Assembly: GCA_029582165.1 (NCBI GenBank)
Contig: CM055879.1
Span: 35,692,330-35,756,329 of the forward strand
Direction of reading: 5' to 3'
DNA length: 64,000 nucleotides
Origin: Portulaca oleracea
Lineage: Eukaryota > Streptophyta > Magnoliopsida > Caryophyllales > Portulacaceae
The notes below the pieces were generated by a model. The model was not told the origin of the DNA. It did no database searches and was given only the letters and a program-made list of their open reading frames with translations. Position numbers and translations under genes: made by a program. Positions 38,776 through 51,928 of this stretch are shown here, piece after piece. Numbering within the stretch: the first letter of the stretch is position 1; the number at the start of each line of letters is the position of its first letter.

Positions 38776-39938
38776 TCATTATATTAGTAACGAAAAATAC
38801 TATACTAAAAGTATAATATTGCAATTGTTAATCAAATATTTATCTAAGAAATTATAAATTAAATAATGCTATTGAATATTGTGGCAGTCAACAAAATGAC
38901 AATTAATATGGAACAAAGGAAGCAATATTTTGTCTAAGCTCTATGGTATCAAGAAAATCATTATGCGAACTTGAGGAGAAGATAATAGCTTGAAAATGTT
39001 ATGCGGTTTCCTGACTCTACCTTCAAGATCATCATAGATTTTACTACCATAGGGATCATTCTCATTATCCAGGGATATCATTAGAGACAACCATTTATAA
39101 CGAAGTACGAATTTTTCCTTTAATTAGGACCTTTACATTGGTGTCAACGTCATGCAAGCTATTATTCATCCTTAGGGTCATTCTCAACTATGCAGGACAA
39201 ACAAGATTGGATTGTATTAACATGGACTTGTAACGAGGAATTATCTCTTACATAACAAGAAATTTGTGTTGTTGCTAAGAACCTAAACAAGTTGTTGGTG
39301 AAATTGGAAAGTTTCACTATGATGACTAGTCTATTGCGATCAATTTATTATAAAGATTTATGAATTTAACAGTTATCTAACTGATTGTGCTCATTGAGCC
39401 TTACAAAAAAAACAAAAGAAGATATTTGTCATCCGCTCTGATCCTTCCAATACTCTTACCTTTGCTCTATAGTTGGATGGACAAGCTTTCTTATACAAAA
39501 ATAAAATTTGTTCATAACAATACAGAGAAGATCATAAATGATAAATCTACATGAAGTTCCAAGTAGTCCAACCTCCCTTTAGTTGGACATATTTTCATCA
39601 TCTGTCAACTATCTATTCTCGATGTGTTTTATTCTATCTTTGTCGGTTTGGATAGCTTGTTTTTGTTGTTTCCCCTCGGGCCTTTTTTGTTTTTTAAGGT
39701 AGAAATATCCTTGGGTGAAATTTATTTTATCTTACTTTTGTTATTTTATTGGTAATCAATTAGACATCAGGGCTATCTCTAATCCTTTATTGGTCCTGTA
39801 ACTCTACCTTGTATGTCTCTTAGTATTTTAAGATAATTCTGCCATTTTTCAAAAAAAAAAAGTTTAATATATGTGACTAGTACTCAAAGTATTTTAAGAT
39901 AATTTTGCCATTTTTTTTATAATAATAACAACAACAGT
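38776..39938. other. Intergenic, no gene seen
   Basis: AT-rich. A 28-base segment (tattttaagataattctgcc…) at 39822 recurs at 39889 after an A-run, a local duplication that may mark a retroelement 3' end. Confidence 0.4.
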
Positions 39939-40474
39939 AAGAACATCTGCAACGGCGAGTTTGAGACTGAAATAATGTTAATGTGGCGTGGGCGAGGACG
40001 AGAAAGACAGTGCAGTGGCGAGGACGAGTGTCGGTAGTGAGAAAAACTCGAACTCGTGCTCGCCGAGCGAGGACGAGGATGAGATTCTCGACATATTTTT
40101 TCATTTTTTTTGCTGTTATAGTGTATTTAAACTATTAAATCAAGGTTGTTAAAATCGGGATCCTAACTCGAAACTATGGGGAAGTTAGGATCGGAATTTA
40201 GCCCATGTAGAATCGTGGATCGTGTGTAAATAGTAGAACCGTATCGATGATTTTGGACCATAAAATCGTATGATCGTAAATCAAGATCGGGATTTTAATA
40301 ACTATGTATTAAATATGAGGCCTAGACCTTTTTTTTATTTATTTTAATCAAACTCACACTCACTATTAGAAAATAAGTTAACATGGAGAGTCTAATTCTA
40401 ACTTTTTTGGTGAGCCATACTACTTCCACCTCATCCAGTGAGTATAATTCATGGTCACCATTTGCGGGTGCTCT
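39939..40474. mobile_element. TIR element just upstream of PHS1 (Mutator-like?)
   Basis: The left end aagaacatctgcaacggcga and the inverse of caccatttgcgggtgctct are imperfect inverted repeats. Flanks aacaacagt and aacaacaat agree at 8 of 9 positions. Inside, 40146-40312 looks like a second small inverted-repeat element (gttaaaatcgggatcc … gatcgggattttaat). It ends about 100 bases before the PHS1 start codon. Confidence 0.5.
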
Positions 40475-40577
40475 AACAACAATGACCCTCATAAAAGATA
40501 AACTTAAAAACGAAATATGGCTTGGCTTGCAAAAATAGAGCGGGAAATTTGTTTTACCCTTCTTATATTCAAATCGA

Positions 40578-43452
40578 ATGGCTGGAACTTGGAATCATCA
40601 ACTTTCAAAAAGGAGAAGAGAGAGCGAGAAGGTAGCATCAATGGCGGGAGCTCCATCAATGGCGGAAAGCAGAACTCAGAGCTCGAATATGGCGGTCAGA
40701 GATGAGTGGCGATGGGAGGTGGAATACTCTCGACTCTTCGCCTATCCTTCCTCCTACGTCTCCAGCATCAGCACCGCCATTACTTCTCGTTTTCCTCTGC
40801 TTAAGAGAGCCCTGTTCAGGCCGGCTTGGATCTCCAGTTCAGGATCATCCACCGTCTCTTTCCATCCTTCCGCTGATGAATCCTTCTCCGACTGCATCAT
40901 CACCGTCACTTTGGAAGGCACTGTCATCGTAAGTCTTCTTCTCTCTCGATTTCTCTGTTTAGTGGCGATGATCTGGAATTGTCATGATTTTGAACGCTAG
41001 AAGCTTCGATTTGTTGAAGCTTTTGAAATCGAGTTGAATTAGCATGTTTCAGGTGCTAAATCGGTTTGTTTCTCGAATGTTATGCTGCGATGATCGGCAA
41101 ATATTGGCTGCGGACGTTAAATTTGTGGTGCATCTGTGCTCTGAAGTCTTCAATTAGATTAAGTTTTCTAAGATATGAAAATTTAGCGTAATCATAATGT
41201 TTCTAGAACGTTCTGGTGCGAGTAGTAGCTAAGATTAGCTAGAAAACGCAACTGATCAGTTTTACTGGATTTTCGAGATTGATTTTGAGATTTTGAATGC
41301 AGAATGTTCATTGCTAGGCAGTTTAGATTCAAACAAAGGCATAAGATGCTACATAGAATGACTATTCGTGGATGAGTTTTATTGCAGTATAGCCATTGGA
41401 TGCTGCTTTGAATTTTAAACCTGAACTCTAACAGCAGACCAAGGTTTTGAACGAGTTCGTGAATACAAATTTCGGAGTAATTTTGATCGAGACTTTCTGT
41501 CACTTCGGTGCTTCATCCATTGAAATTAGCTTATTGGCTGCCTAATGATACAATATTGACGTTCCCTTTGACATTTTGTAATTGATGATGGTGGAAGATG
41601 TTTTTGTGTCTCATCTTAGCGTTATTGTCAAGTACATAGACCAGATTTTCGGTCTTAATTGATTGATCATAAACTAAGCTTCTGAATTAGCCCCTCAAAC
41701 CTCGAGATTTGGCATCCTCCCTGATGCAAAATGTAAAGCTGTTGGATTGCTAATTTGTTAGGCTGCTAGTAATGAGCTAATAATATATATGATTCTGTGT
41801 TTTTCAGGAAGAACACTTCATCTCCAAGCTGCACTTTACCTGGCCTCAGGTGTCCTGTGTCTCTGGCTTTCCTCCCCGAGGTAGCCGTAATGTTTTTGTC
41901 AGCTACATTGATGCTGCCAATGAGGTAGGTAACTTTGCATAGTAACTATGTATAACAAATCATTGTATATGTTGAAAAATTAATGGTCAGAATGTTTGAA
42001 GTTTGACGGATACTATTCACAGAGGGAGTAACTCTTTTCATCATACTTATGATGCTTATTAATTTTGGACTAGATCTCCAACATTGTGAATCAACCCTTT
42101 CCAACTGCTAGTGAAAGTTGATGTTATACAAAGTCTGTCCTACAGCCTGTAGACTTGAACAACAGTTGAGAGTTTTAATCAATCATCAATCCTGACTTGT
42201 GTCAGTAGATTATGTGCTTCCAGTTAATATTTCAGCTGCATAAAGTTCATGATGTCATGCAGAAACAGAAGTTTGGCTTGAGGTTTTCAACATTCTCAGA
42301 AACAGAAGATTTTATAACTTCATTGGAGGTGAGTGAACCTTACATAAACAGTTATTCTTTAAGTAGAAAAAAGTATAATCAGGTAAGAAAGGGTAAAGTT
42401 GGGATCTGAGTAGTTTACAGTGCGAAAGAACATAGCCAAACGATATGTTGTCATGCTCGACTGTGAAATGCTTTTGATTCTTTGAATAATCAGTTATTCT
42501 AAAAAAAACCTTGTTCCACCCCCAGGATATGTTTTCAAACAAAATCCCCAAAGGACTTAAAACTCAAAATGCCATTTCAGCTATATCTTGTGAGTCAGAG
42601 CCACCCCAAACTTACAGGTAAATTTATTTTCGCCACGCCTCCAATTACCTTTACTTCAAATACATGATTTTGACAAGGTGAAAAAACTGAAGGATTCACT
42701 GAACAAGACAATAACTTACTTGCAGACCAGATATGACCAATTTGATGAACCCAAATGATGCTTCTCCTGTGCAAAATTACTCACCCACTGAGGATTGTCA
42801 AGAGACTCAAGACTCGCATACCCAAAACGAAGAAGTCCCTGATTGTGAGAGCAATGTCTCAGGATTCCCTCCTCGCTTCACTTCGCTTGTGTCAAATTGC
42901 TCGTCTGAGACACAAAAAGGTAATTAGTTCATTAACATTCGACATGTGTCCGTAAAGCTAGAATTTCACTGCATTCAACTTCTTAACTTGCATTTTCTTC
43001 AAAACTTTTAGATAAGTTAGCTCTGGCTCTTCCATCTGAACCCAAGGAAAACAATCTGAAATCTCAAATCGCGGTATCAACTCTAGACTTATATAGCATT
43101 GATCCTTGATGAACCATTGCGAATTTCCAATCGAGTAATTTTCGTTTCTTCTCTTGTGTATCTTTGCAGAAATACATACAAGATGCGTCTTTTCTTGGTA
43201 AGTGATTCTATTTGTGTTTCATACCTACATTCAGCCGCGAGCTGCCTAGGATGCTCATATAGATATGAAAATTTCGCAAAGCGATTGAGTCAGAATTTCC
43301 CTGCAAATGATTTTTCATTATCTTGGTTTCATATCGAAACTCAAAACAACTGATTCGAAGAGTACGATGATATGTTCTACCATCTTATTGCAGATATAGT
43401 CAACAAAGTGAACGAGGTCATATGTGAACTCGGGGAGGATTTCGTGCTGTAA
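40578..43452 (+). CDS. PHS1: POOR HOMOLOGOUS SYNAPSIS 1 (meiotic pairing protein)
   Basis: Eight exons (40578-40928, 41808-41924, 42263-42328, 42526-42617, 42726-42919, 43012-43073, 43170-43197, 43394-43452) give 322 residues with no break. The landmarks are WRWEVEYSRLFAYPS in exon 1 and EEHFISKLHFTWPQVSCVSG plus RGSRNVFVSYIDAANE in exon 2, the conserved core of plant PHS1. The start is uncertain: in-frame Mets at residues 1, 21, 27 and 37 precede the core, and the upstream 36 are low complexity (KRRRESEK, MAGAPSMAES). By family, PHS1 is needed in meiotic prophase for correct pairing and for RAD50 entry into the nucleus; it is plant-specific with no catalytic motif. A transposon lies almost against its leader. 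Confidence 0.88.
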
Positions 43453-45259
43453 ATGATTTGATTGTATAGCAAAGAGCTTGCCTGATCATATCCAAGAGTG
43501 TATATAAACACTCGTATATTTTATATGTACTACATCGATAGCGAAAAAACCCATTTTGACAAAGTTACATAGACAAGTTTTGGTAAATTTGATGGCTAGT
43601 AATCCAGAATTAGATAGCAGAAGAAAGCTCAGGCTCGCGTACAAGATTGTGAAAATAGAAACTTTGTCGAGAGTTCACTAGCTATTCTTTCGTATATTTG
43701 AATTCATTTTGAGTTGAATACTTGAATTTGCATGCATTTGGATTTGGTTTTGGATAAGAATATATTCTAAAGAAGAAGAAAAAAGGTGAGACGTAGTATA
43801 TTTGGATTCGAATATTCAATGAAGGTGGGTATGTGAAGTGCAAGCTGTGGCTTCTAACTTTGCTAAATTGTTAGAACATGTCTCAAGTCATTATTCGAGA
43901 AAAGTGATGAAACTTTGGTATATAACTTTTTTTTTTGGCGGGATTGATAAGATAACAACTTTTTAAAGGTAGGGGGCTGAACTAGAAAATATGTTAATGG
44001 TGTTCATTTGGACTCAAGGCTTGTAAGTTGTGTGCACTATACTTAAACTTTGCTTGATTAAAGTAGTATTAGGTAAATTTGACTCTTTTTTTTATACTAA
44101 AGTAAGTTTGGGTCATTCAAACAGGACCCTATCTTAGAGTTACATCAGTCGAATTGAGTGATCTTGGGGGAGGGGGGACATTAGCGCAAAGACTTCGTTG
44201 ATGACCCTGTTCATCTTCACACAAGGAGACTCGTAAGTTATGGAAATTGATCTCTTGATTTCGACATTATAAACCACCATGATGACAAATGAGCTACAAG
44301 ATAAAGTCATTAATGGAATTCCAATCTAAAGTCTTCTAAAAGTGAAACACCAAAGACTTTACCCATGAGTTCTTAATGTTGATCAATTGGATAATGATTC
44401 TCTCTCTAAGACATAGATAATTGCCTCAGGCTAACCTTGCCTTTCAGGGCTTGCATTCTTTTAAATCTTTTTTTGAGACTAAGGCTAGTGGGGTAAATAT
44501 AGACACAGATAAATTAGATATAGATTCAAATAAATTTATAGGGATTAAAAATTCCGGATAGAACTTGATAATTTTAAATTTTTACCAAAACATATATTTC
44601 TAATTTCAACTAGTGCTGACAAAATTTTGATCGACCTGAATTTTGACATTCATGGAGTTGACCAAATATTCAAATATATATTTCACCATTTAAATTTTTC
44701 AATCGTTCGAACACAATTTTGACCGGTCCAAATTCTCCGACCTGGTTCAACTCTAAACAAAAAAAAAAAGATCCTGAATCAAGATATTAATTCTCGTCCG
44801 AATTTTGACATGGATCGAATTTTGACTCGGACCAGAAACTTTACCCACCGTATTTCCAACTTCACCGGCACAAAATGGGCCGGAAGGACAACTGGACAAC
44901 GAATCTTTGGGCCCAATCCATAGGCCCGGTTGGTGCACGTGCATTACACACGAATACCATGGACCCCCGCCCTCCTCCTTTCACCTTCCTTCCAAATCTG
45001 CATCGAAATCAATTTTGATGCAAACCTTGTTTAATAAGATTACCTCAATTCCCAGTTTCATACTGAGCTCCAACCTTTGCTTCAATGGCGTAAAATTCGT
45101 CTCAATTTCCATGAAATTATCTTCTCCGGCCAAGATTGCTTCACTAATCGGCACACAGTAACTTCCCAGATCTCGATTGATCTGTATCTCTTCACATTCC
45201 TAGGTTTTCTGGGTTGAGATTCGCTAGGGTTTATCTGAGTTTGTTCGATTTGGGGGGAA
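43453..45259. other. PHS1 3' region and AP1M upstream region
   Basis: No gene is seen. 44500-44850 carries a copy of the dispersed gaccaaatattcaaa / cgaattttgac repeat. The AP1M leader probably starts near 44950-45100. Confidence 0.5.
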
Positions 45260-48200
45260 ATGTCTGGAGCAGCCTCAGCGCTGTTCCTGCTTGACATTAA
45301 AGGGCGTGTTCTTATATGGCGGGACTATCGTGGTGATGTATCGGCTGTTCAAGCAGAGAAATTCTTCACCAAGTTAATCGAAAGAGAGGTTTGAGTTTCT
45401 CTGATTAAACTTTTGCTTGCTTGTTTGTTTGTTCAGTGTTGATTGATTGATTGGTGCTTTGGTTATGTAGTTATAGGGTTAAGATTTGAAGGATCTGGAT
45501 GAATGATTGTTCTGCTGTTTTTTCTGGTTTGCGTAATTTGGGTTTATGATTGGTGCAAATTCCTGCTGGGATAGTGTTGATTCATTTGGGAAGATGAACA
45601 CAAAATTGTGAAAGTTAGAATTCTGTTGTAGGATGTGAATGGTGTATCATTTGGGATCTGGGATCCATTGTTTGCAAGCAAAGGAAAAATGTAATGTGTA
45701 CTGTAAGAATGTGTTGCTTTGTATGAGTTTCTTTTTGGTTAATATGAAATCATGAATTGGGTTTCAATAGTATGATCAATTTGCAATCTTTCTTGCAAAT
45801 GCATTTGTTGCTATTCGACTGTAAGAATGTGTTGCTTTGTATGAGTTGCTTTTGGTTAATGTACTGATCTAAGGATTGGACGGTCGGGATTGTTGTGTGT
45901 AAATGTTGCGTTTGATCATAAACCACCAACCTCTTGGGTTGAAATGAAGAGTTTGAGTGACATAATAGTGATGGATCTCACAAGGGCATGTAAGTTACAG
46001 ATGTTTGTGCCATATGATACTTGTTTCAGGGTGATCCACAGTCTCAAGATCCCGTTGTGTATGATAATGGAGTTACGTACATGTTTATACAACATAACAA
46101 TGTATATTTTATGGCGGCTGCTAGGCAAAACTGCAATGCTTCCAGCATCCTTTTCTTTCTCCATCGTGTAGTTGATGTAAGTTCCTTTTGTAATCAACGA
46201 TCATTCCTTTACGTGTTACATATAAATCTTGCTTTATAGATTTCTTTTTCATAAAGAAGAACCATCTGTCCTAATTGAGCCATATTTGGTTTTTGTGTAG
46301 GTTTTCAAGCATTATTTTGAGGAGCTAGAAGAGGAATCACTTAGGGACAACTTTGTTGTAGTGGTAAGAGGTACTTCTCACATTGTTCCTAAGGATGCAG
46401 TCATATAATTTAGGTTAGTAGTGCTAAGCACAATGATGTTTCTATTGTAGTATGAGTTACTGGATGAAATTATGGACTTCGGCTACCCTCAGTTTACTGA
46501 AGCAAAGATTCTTACTGAATACATCAAGACTGACGCTTATAGGATGGAAGTAAATCAGAAGCCTCCTATGGCTGTAACAAATGCGGTATCATGGCGCAGT
46601 GAGGGAATAGTTTACAAGAAAAATGAAGTAAGTTTGAATTTGTGTGCTCTGAATCAGAAATTTCAAACTGCAATTGCTGACGTGGTTCTCCTTTCATACA
46701 GGTGTTTTTGGATGTTGTCGAGAGTGTTAATATGCTTGTAAACAGCAACGGGCAAATAATTAGGTCAGATGTCGTTGGGGCATTGAAGATGAGAACATAT
46801 TTGAGGTGGGCTAGATGATTTTTTTCTTATACTAATCCCCATTTCCTGTTCATATGCCTAAAGTTATGGAGATAATTTGTTAATGGACATGTGTCGACTA
46901 GATGGATTGCACGACCCTTGTGACTATTTGCATAGGATTTGCACTTACATTATGCCTGTTTTATATGCAAGTATATACTCCTGGTAGCCAACAAGACTTA
47001 GATAAAATGTCATATGTTGCTTATTTCTGCCCTTTTTGGGGCTGTTTATGTGCCTTTCCTTCACTGAATTTATGAGAATGCCCACAAACAGTTATACCTG
47101 TGTGGATTTTGTTTACTGGGAAAGTGGGGGTTGTTTTCTGGGTAAGATCACTGCTTTTGGACTAGTTCATTCCCTGGATTAAATTCATACTTGTGGAAAG
47201 AGACCTGGATTTTGAATTGCTTCTCTCGATATCTTTAGAAAATGGTAATTAACTGTGACATTTTCTGTCCAGTGGTATGCCGGAGTGTAAACTTGGTCTG
47301 AATGATAGAGTATTGCTGGAGGCTCAGGGACGAACAACATCAAAGGGGAAGGCCATTGATCTGGATGACATCAAATTTCATCAGTATGTCTAACTATTAA
47401 CTCCTGTTGCTGCTTTTTGTTGGTTAAGATCATGTTGATGATGTTGCTTGATAAGCTGATTGGTTATACTTGTCTTTTGGAACAGGTGTGTGCGCCTGGC
47501 CCGTTTTGAGAACGATAGAACCATATCATTCATTCCTCCTGATGGAGCTTTTGATCTCATGACATATAGACTCAGTGCCCAGGTTTACTTTTGTGCTTTA
47601 TTTCTGCTCACCACTTCCTCATCCCACACATGAGAGTTCTCCGTCACCATTTTTACCAATATATTGATGTTGTTTTGCTTCAGGTGAAGCCTCTAATTTG
47701 GGTAGAAGCTCAGATTGAGAGGCACTCAAGAAGTCGTATTGAGATGATGGTGAAATCACGGAGCCAGTTTAAGGAGCGAAGGTATAATAAGTTCATGACT
47801 GACATTGTTGATCTTTTGCCCGCTCTTTCTAAACTGTTCCTTTTTGCTTACTTTGTTTTCCTATTTTGATTTAATTCTGCAGTACTGCAACAAATGTTGA
47901 AATAGAAGTGCCAGTGCCATCTGATGCCACTAACCCAAACATCCGTACATCTATGGGGTCCGCTTCTTATGCGCCTGAAAAGGATGCCTTGGTCTGGAAG
48001 ATAAAGTCTTTTCCTGGTGGCAAGGTAGAAATTGTGCTGATCACATTATTTGCCCATCATGCAACTTCGATAAATAGTGTTTGGCTTTGTGCATAAACTT
48101 TCATAAACTTTCATAAACTTTCAGGAATACATGATGAGAGCTGAGCTTACTCTTCCAAGCATCACAAGTGAAGAGGCGCCTCCTGAGAGAAAAGCACCTA

Positions 48201-48421
48201 TACGGGTGAAATTTGAGATCCCATATTTTACAGTTTCTGGGATCCAGGTAATGGTCAATAAAACCCTTTTAACCTCTTCTTTTCTCGAGCACGGCATGAA
48301 TTCACTCTCATTTTTTTCCCCTTAGGTTCGTTACCTCAAGATCATTGAAAAAAGTGGATACCAAGCTTTGCCGTGGGTCAGATACATAACAGTGGCTGGC
48401 GAGTATGAGCTGAGGATGTAA
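45260..48421 (+). CDS. AP1M2: AP-1 clathrin adaptor complex, mu (medium) subunit
   Basis: Eleven exons (45260-45388, 46030-46176, 46301-46363, 46451-46627, 46702-46805, 47273-47383, 47486-47582, 47684-47781, 47883-48024, 48125-48247, 48326-48421) give 428 residues, the usual length in plants. The N-terminal longin-like half (about 1-140) starts MSGAASALFLLDIKGRVLIW and includes NVYFMAAARQNCNASSIL. The mu-homology domain (about 170-426) includes AVSWRSEGIVYKKNEVFLDV and ends RYITVAGEYELRM. By family, it recognises YxxPhi sorting signals on cargo at the trans-Golgi network/early endosome within the AP-1 heterotetramer, with roles in secretion, cytokinesis and pollen function. There is no sign of damage. 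Assignment to AP1M2 rather than AP1M1 is not decidable here. Confidence 0.96.
48092..48121 (+). repeat. Three exact 10-bp repeats abutting an AP1M splice acceptor
   Basis: cataaacttt occurs three times in a row and runs directly into the CAG acceptor of exon 10 (exon start 48125). It duplicates the branch-point/pyrimidine region. Confidence 0.9.
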
Positions 48422-49009
48422 AAATAGAGCTCCCGAGAGGTGATCGAAGTGTTAACAGGTACACTCTTATGCTCTTTGTCGTACATCTGGAGAAGAATGG
48501 TCTTCATAGAGGTCTATTTTTGTAGAATCTGTCTCCTATCCCGTTTTAAACTGCGAGCGAATTTAAGTTCGAAGGAAACCTATGTCTCTCGGATGCAATG
48601 GCACTTCAGTTGATATTTTGTTCAAAGTATCCTTTCGGTTTTGAATTTGCATCAATCTTCATTTGTTGATGTGAAAATTATCGGTTGACAGACTTTTGCG
48701 CTTCTATTCTGGTCATGCGTCTCAAACTGGTGGTTGTAAGAGAATTATGGTTGTTGTAAACTATGTAATTTCTTCTGCCAAATGCCTATTTTTTTCTCTT
48801 TTTTTAGATTTCCCATTTTCTTTTGTTTGAAACTTTGAATATGGAAACATTTGTATACAGTTCTCTTTTCTGTTACCCTTTTCTTGCTTCTGTTTCCCTT
48901 TTTTGTGATCTTAAACTCAAATCTTTAGAAATATAGTATGTAGTATATGATTGGTAAGATTTATATTTGATTAGAAAGTCGCAACATATAATATATTAGT
49001 ATAGGTCAT

Positions 49010-49110
49010 GTCCAAGAGCTAGTAGCTCAAGTAGCATGGTGTAGGAGGTCTCATCTTCCCTAGCAAACAAGGTTTAATCTCAATGGGTACAATTTTCATG
49101 GTCGGAATTG
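49010..49110 (+). mobile_element. tRNA-derived SINE-like sequence
   Basis: tagctcaagtagcatgg (about 49022) resembles a tRNA A box, and ggtttaatctc (about 49070) a B box, at tRNA-like spacing. The sequence does not fold as a functional tRNA. The body may extend to about 49260. The rest of 48422-49437 is AP1M 3' region with no gene seen. Confidence 0.45.
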
Positions 49111-49437
49111 TTGGTGCTTCTAGGAGCTTTGTGTCGGCTTGAACTCATAATCATAGTTGTTGATGAGATGAAATCGAGAGCCTTTGAAGGAAAAGGTTGA
49201 AGCAATGGTAGTGGTAGGCCGCCTTTAGTGTCAACCCCGCAAATTCTAGGGTGAAATCATTTCGCGTAAAAATTACAGTGAGATGAACCCCTTCTCTGAC
49301 GACTTTTTGAATATTTTACATTTTTACTGACTACCAAATTATGGTGAGACCTTGATGCCAAAGGATAGAAGGTTTCGGCCTCAAGCAATGTCCATCCCTC
49401 AATCCCTCAATTCATAGGCATGACAAACGAGGGATCT

Positions 49438-51928
49438 TTAGTGTAGTTCAAGTGAGGAGAGCCTTTGAAGGAAGAGCGTGAAGCATTGTTCACTACACGT
49501 CATGTTAACTCTCACATACTTCGGAGATATGCTCGAACCAAACCTCGGCTTACTTGCTACACGGATCTTCAGTTGATCCATCATTAGCTTTGCAGCATTA
49601 TCGCTTGTTTTGCACTCCATCCATGCAAAGGCTGCTCCATCATACCATGCACCATGTATAGCCATGAGACAACACCAACAATATACATCCGTATAGTCTC
49701 GCTAACACGAGGTCTGAGGGGATCCAAATATAGGCGGCATTTGCCCCATGCATAGTGGTGCATGAAGATGCTGATTCTGGTATAAAAAAAAAAAAGAAAA
49801 CAAAGAAAAGAAAGCAAAATAGAACAAGCCCTAATTAAGTACCTGGATTTGCAGAAGTGTGCTTTTTCATGAAGTTGCAATACTCTCAAGAGGTGTCAAG
49901 GAGGCTTAAGGTTCCTCCGGACCATTTGACCACATATGTCTTAGCCTCCGCCATCGCTGAGCCAACACCCGGTTCCCAAATTCAAAGAATCCTTCATCAT
50001 CATCTTCGGCTGCTCTACTTAGACCAGGCTGCAACTTACTCTCAGTACTACTCAGACGATTACATTATTAATTAACAATGTGGTCTAGAACCTTTGTTGC
50101 TCACTCTCAGTGCTACTCAAACGATTACTATAGTAATTAACAATGTGGTCTAGAATCTTTGTTGCTCGAAACTGGCCTTCGTGGCATACTCTGCTATCTT
50201 TCGATCCGTCACAATCGCCCAACTTTTCATATTTGTAGCCAGAGAATTTGCATATTAGTTAATTAACCATACAAGTTTTGTCTACCTGTGATGTTACTTT
50301 TGTCTTGTGTGTAGAGCAGAGAGTGAAACAAAGAGGTAGTAGCTAAGTTTCAATGTTGTCGATCTAAAAACTTTCCCTATTGCTGGAATGTGGGGTACGG
50401 TTGATGGGTTATACTTGATTTAAGCATTTTGGTTCTCGCCCGGTATTGATGGTTACCCTTGAGATAGGGCACAGTGTGCCAACTTTACCCCGTCAAACAA
50501 ATAAATAACAAAAAGAAAATAAAATAGTACGGAGATCGGATCAGAGTTTGATGACGATATTTGAGTAGACAAGGGGCTAAATGAACTAACCCGATACGGG
50601 AGCCGACATGGGCAGTAGCCTTAGACAAGGTGAAGATCATGACATTATAATCGGCCGCAGTTGTAATGGGAGTATACTGAGGCCAATAATAGGCACGGTC
50701 ATATAAAACCAGGCCACCTCTTCTGTTCACGACCGGCTTTCGACATCTACCATCTGGGTTGTTTGGGGTTGTCACGATTTCGATGTATGGCTCTAATTCC
50801 TCTTTGAATTTGTATGTCTTGGCATCCCCTCCCCATTGCAAGATTTCGACCGCTCTTCTACTATTGCATCTTTGTAAAGCTGCCCATCAAGCAAGGAAGC
50901 CATAAATGTGGGAGGTTTAAGAAAAAAACACACAAGGGATTAGTAGTCAAATATCAAAATTGGTGATTAAGTGAATTTATAACCGGGACCCCGGGAAATT
51001 CCGAGCATGATCATAGATTTTTTGTCTAAATTTTAACATTGACCAACTTGACCAAAAATCCAAACACAACATTTCTCTTGTCCAAACTTAGTTTTCACTC
51101 GAATTTTAGAGAATTGTCCGACCTAATCCAATCGACACAAAAGTACTATGTATGAAAATGATGTCCTAAGCATGTAGTTAGTAAGTTACCGCGTAGTAAG
51201 GCTACCTGTCTTGTTAGTGGTGGCATTGCCATTGAGGGAGGAGGCCATGGCTCGAAGAGCAATGGGAACGAGCTGAGAAGCTCCGGTCCCTACAATGACA
51301 TGTCGACCCTTGGTGTTAGCGTTTCCCACCACACGATGACATTGTAGGATGGCATTGGTGAAGCTCGGAAGCTGGTAAAAGGTGGTCTTGCTTTCTTTGT
51401 CCGCATAGTAGGTCATAAACTCTGATGCTTTAATCGTTACCGAGCATTCTTCATCCAACTTCTTCCAATACGGATAGTACATTCTTGGATCACCGCTGCC
51501 ATACCCCCATATAGATCACTTGTTAGTCAACATTTTTTAGACTGGATAAATTTGATCTGTCCACTGGATTTACCAAATACGATTTTTATTTGAACAATTA
51601 TCTGCTACGTAAGCTACCATGTGATATATAAAACGCTATTCAAACGAAATCAAGTGTTGTTACTTAGGCCAAAATCAAAATTTGAGTTACACTTGAACTT
51701 CATCATTTGGCAATAATTAAGAGGAGTTAGTGTAGGCAGCACTTACAATTCAAGATCAACCACATCTTCATGAAGCAAGTGACCATTACTTGCATTGTGA
51801 CCACTTGAAGCAGCGAAGCACGGAGCGGCTTCGTGCTGAGGTGGCGATGGGGCGGCTTCATGCTGATGTGGCAATGGGGCGAGTGAGGAAAGACGGTACA
51901 GCGGTGAGGGAGCGTTTATGACGCCCAT
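49438..51928 (-). pseudogene. Broken TAR/alliinase-family aminotransferase
   Basis: Exon-like blocks at 51928-51747, 51495-51206, 50879-50591, 50222-49843 and 49634-49438 follow plant TAA1/TAR proteins: [68 protein letters not shown], and the PLP lysine in [15 protein letters not shown]. Block 3 lacks the APYYS-type segment expected before WGGDAK. Block 4 contains a 65-bp tandem duplication that shifts the frame, a further shift near 49930, and a TGA before EYCNFMKKHTSANP. It therefore cannot make a full protein. Intact relatives convert tryptophan to indole-3-pyruvate for auxin, or act on other amino acids. The long N-terminus (QHEAAP repeats) is unusual and may be non-native. Confidence 0.85.
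50038..50167. repeat. 65-bp tandem duplication inside the TAR pseudogene
   Basis: Copies 50038-50102 and 50103-50167 both run from actctcagt to tttgttgctc with a few differences. The length is not a multiple of three, so it shifts the frame. Confidence 0.9.
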
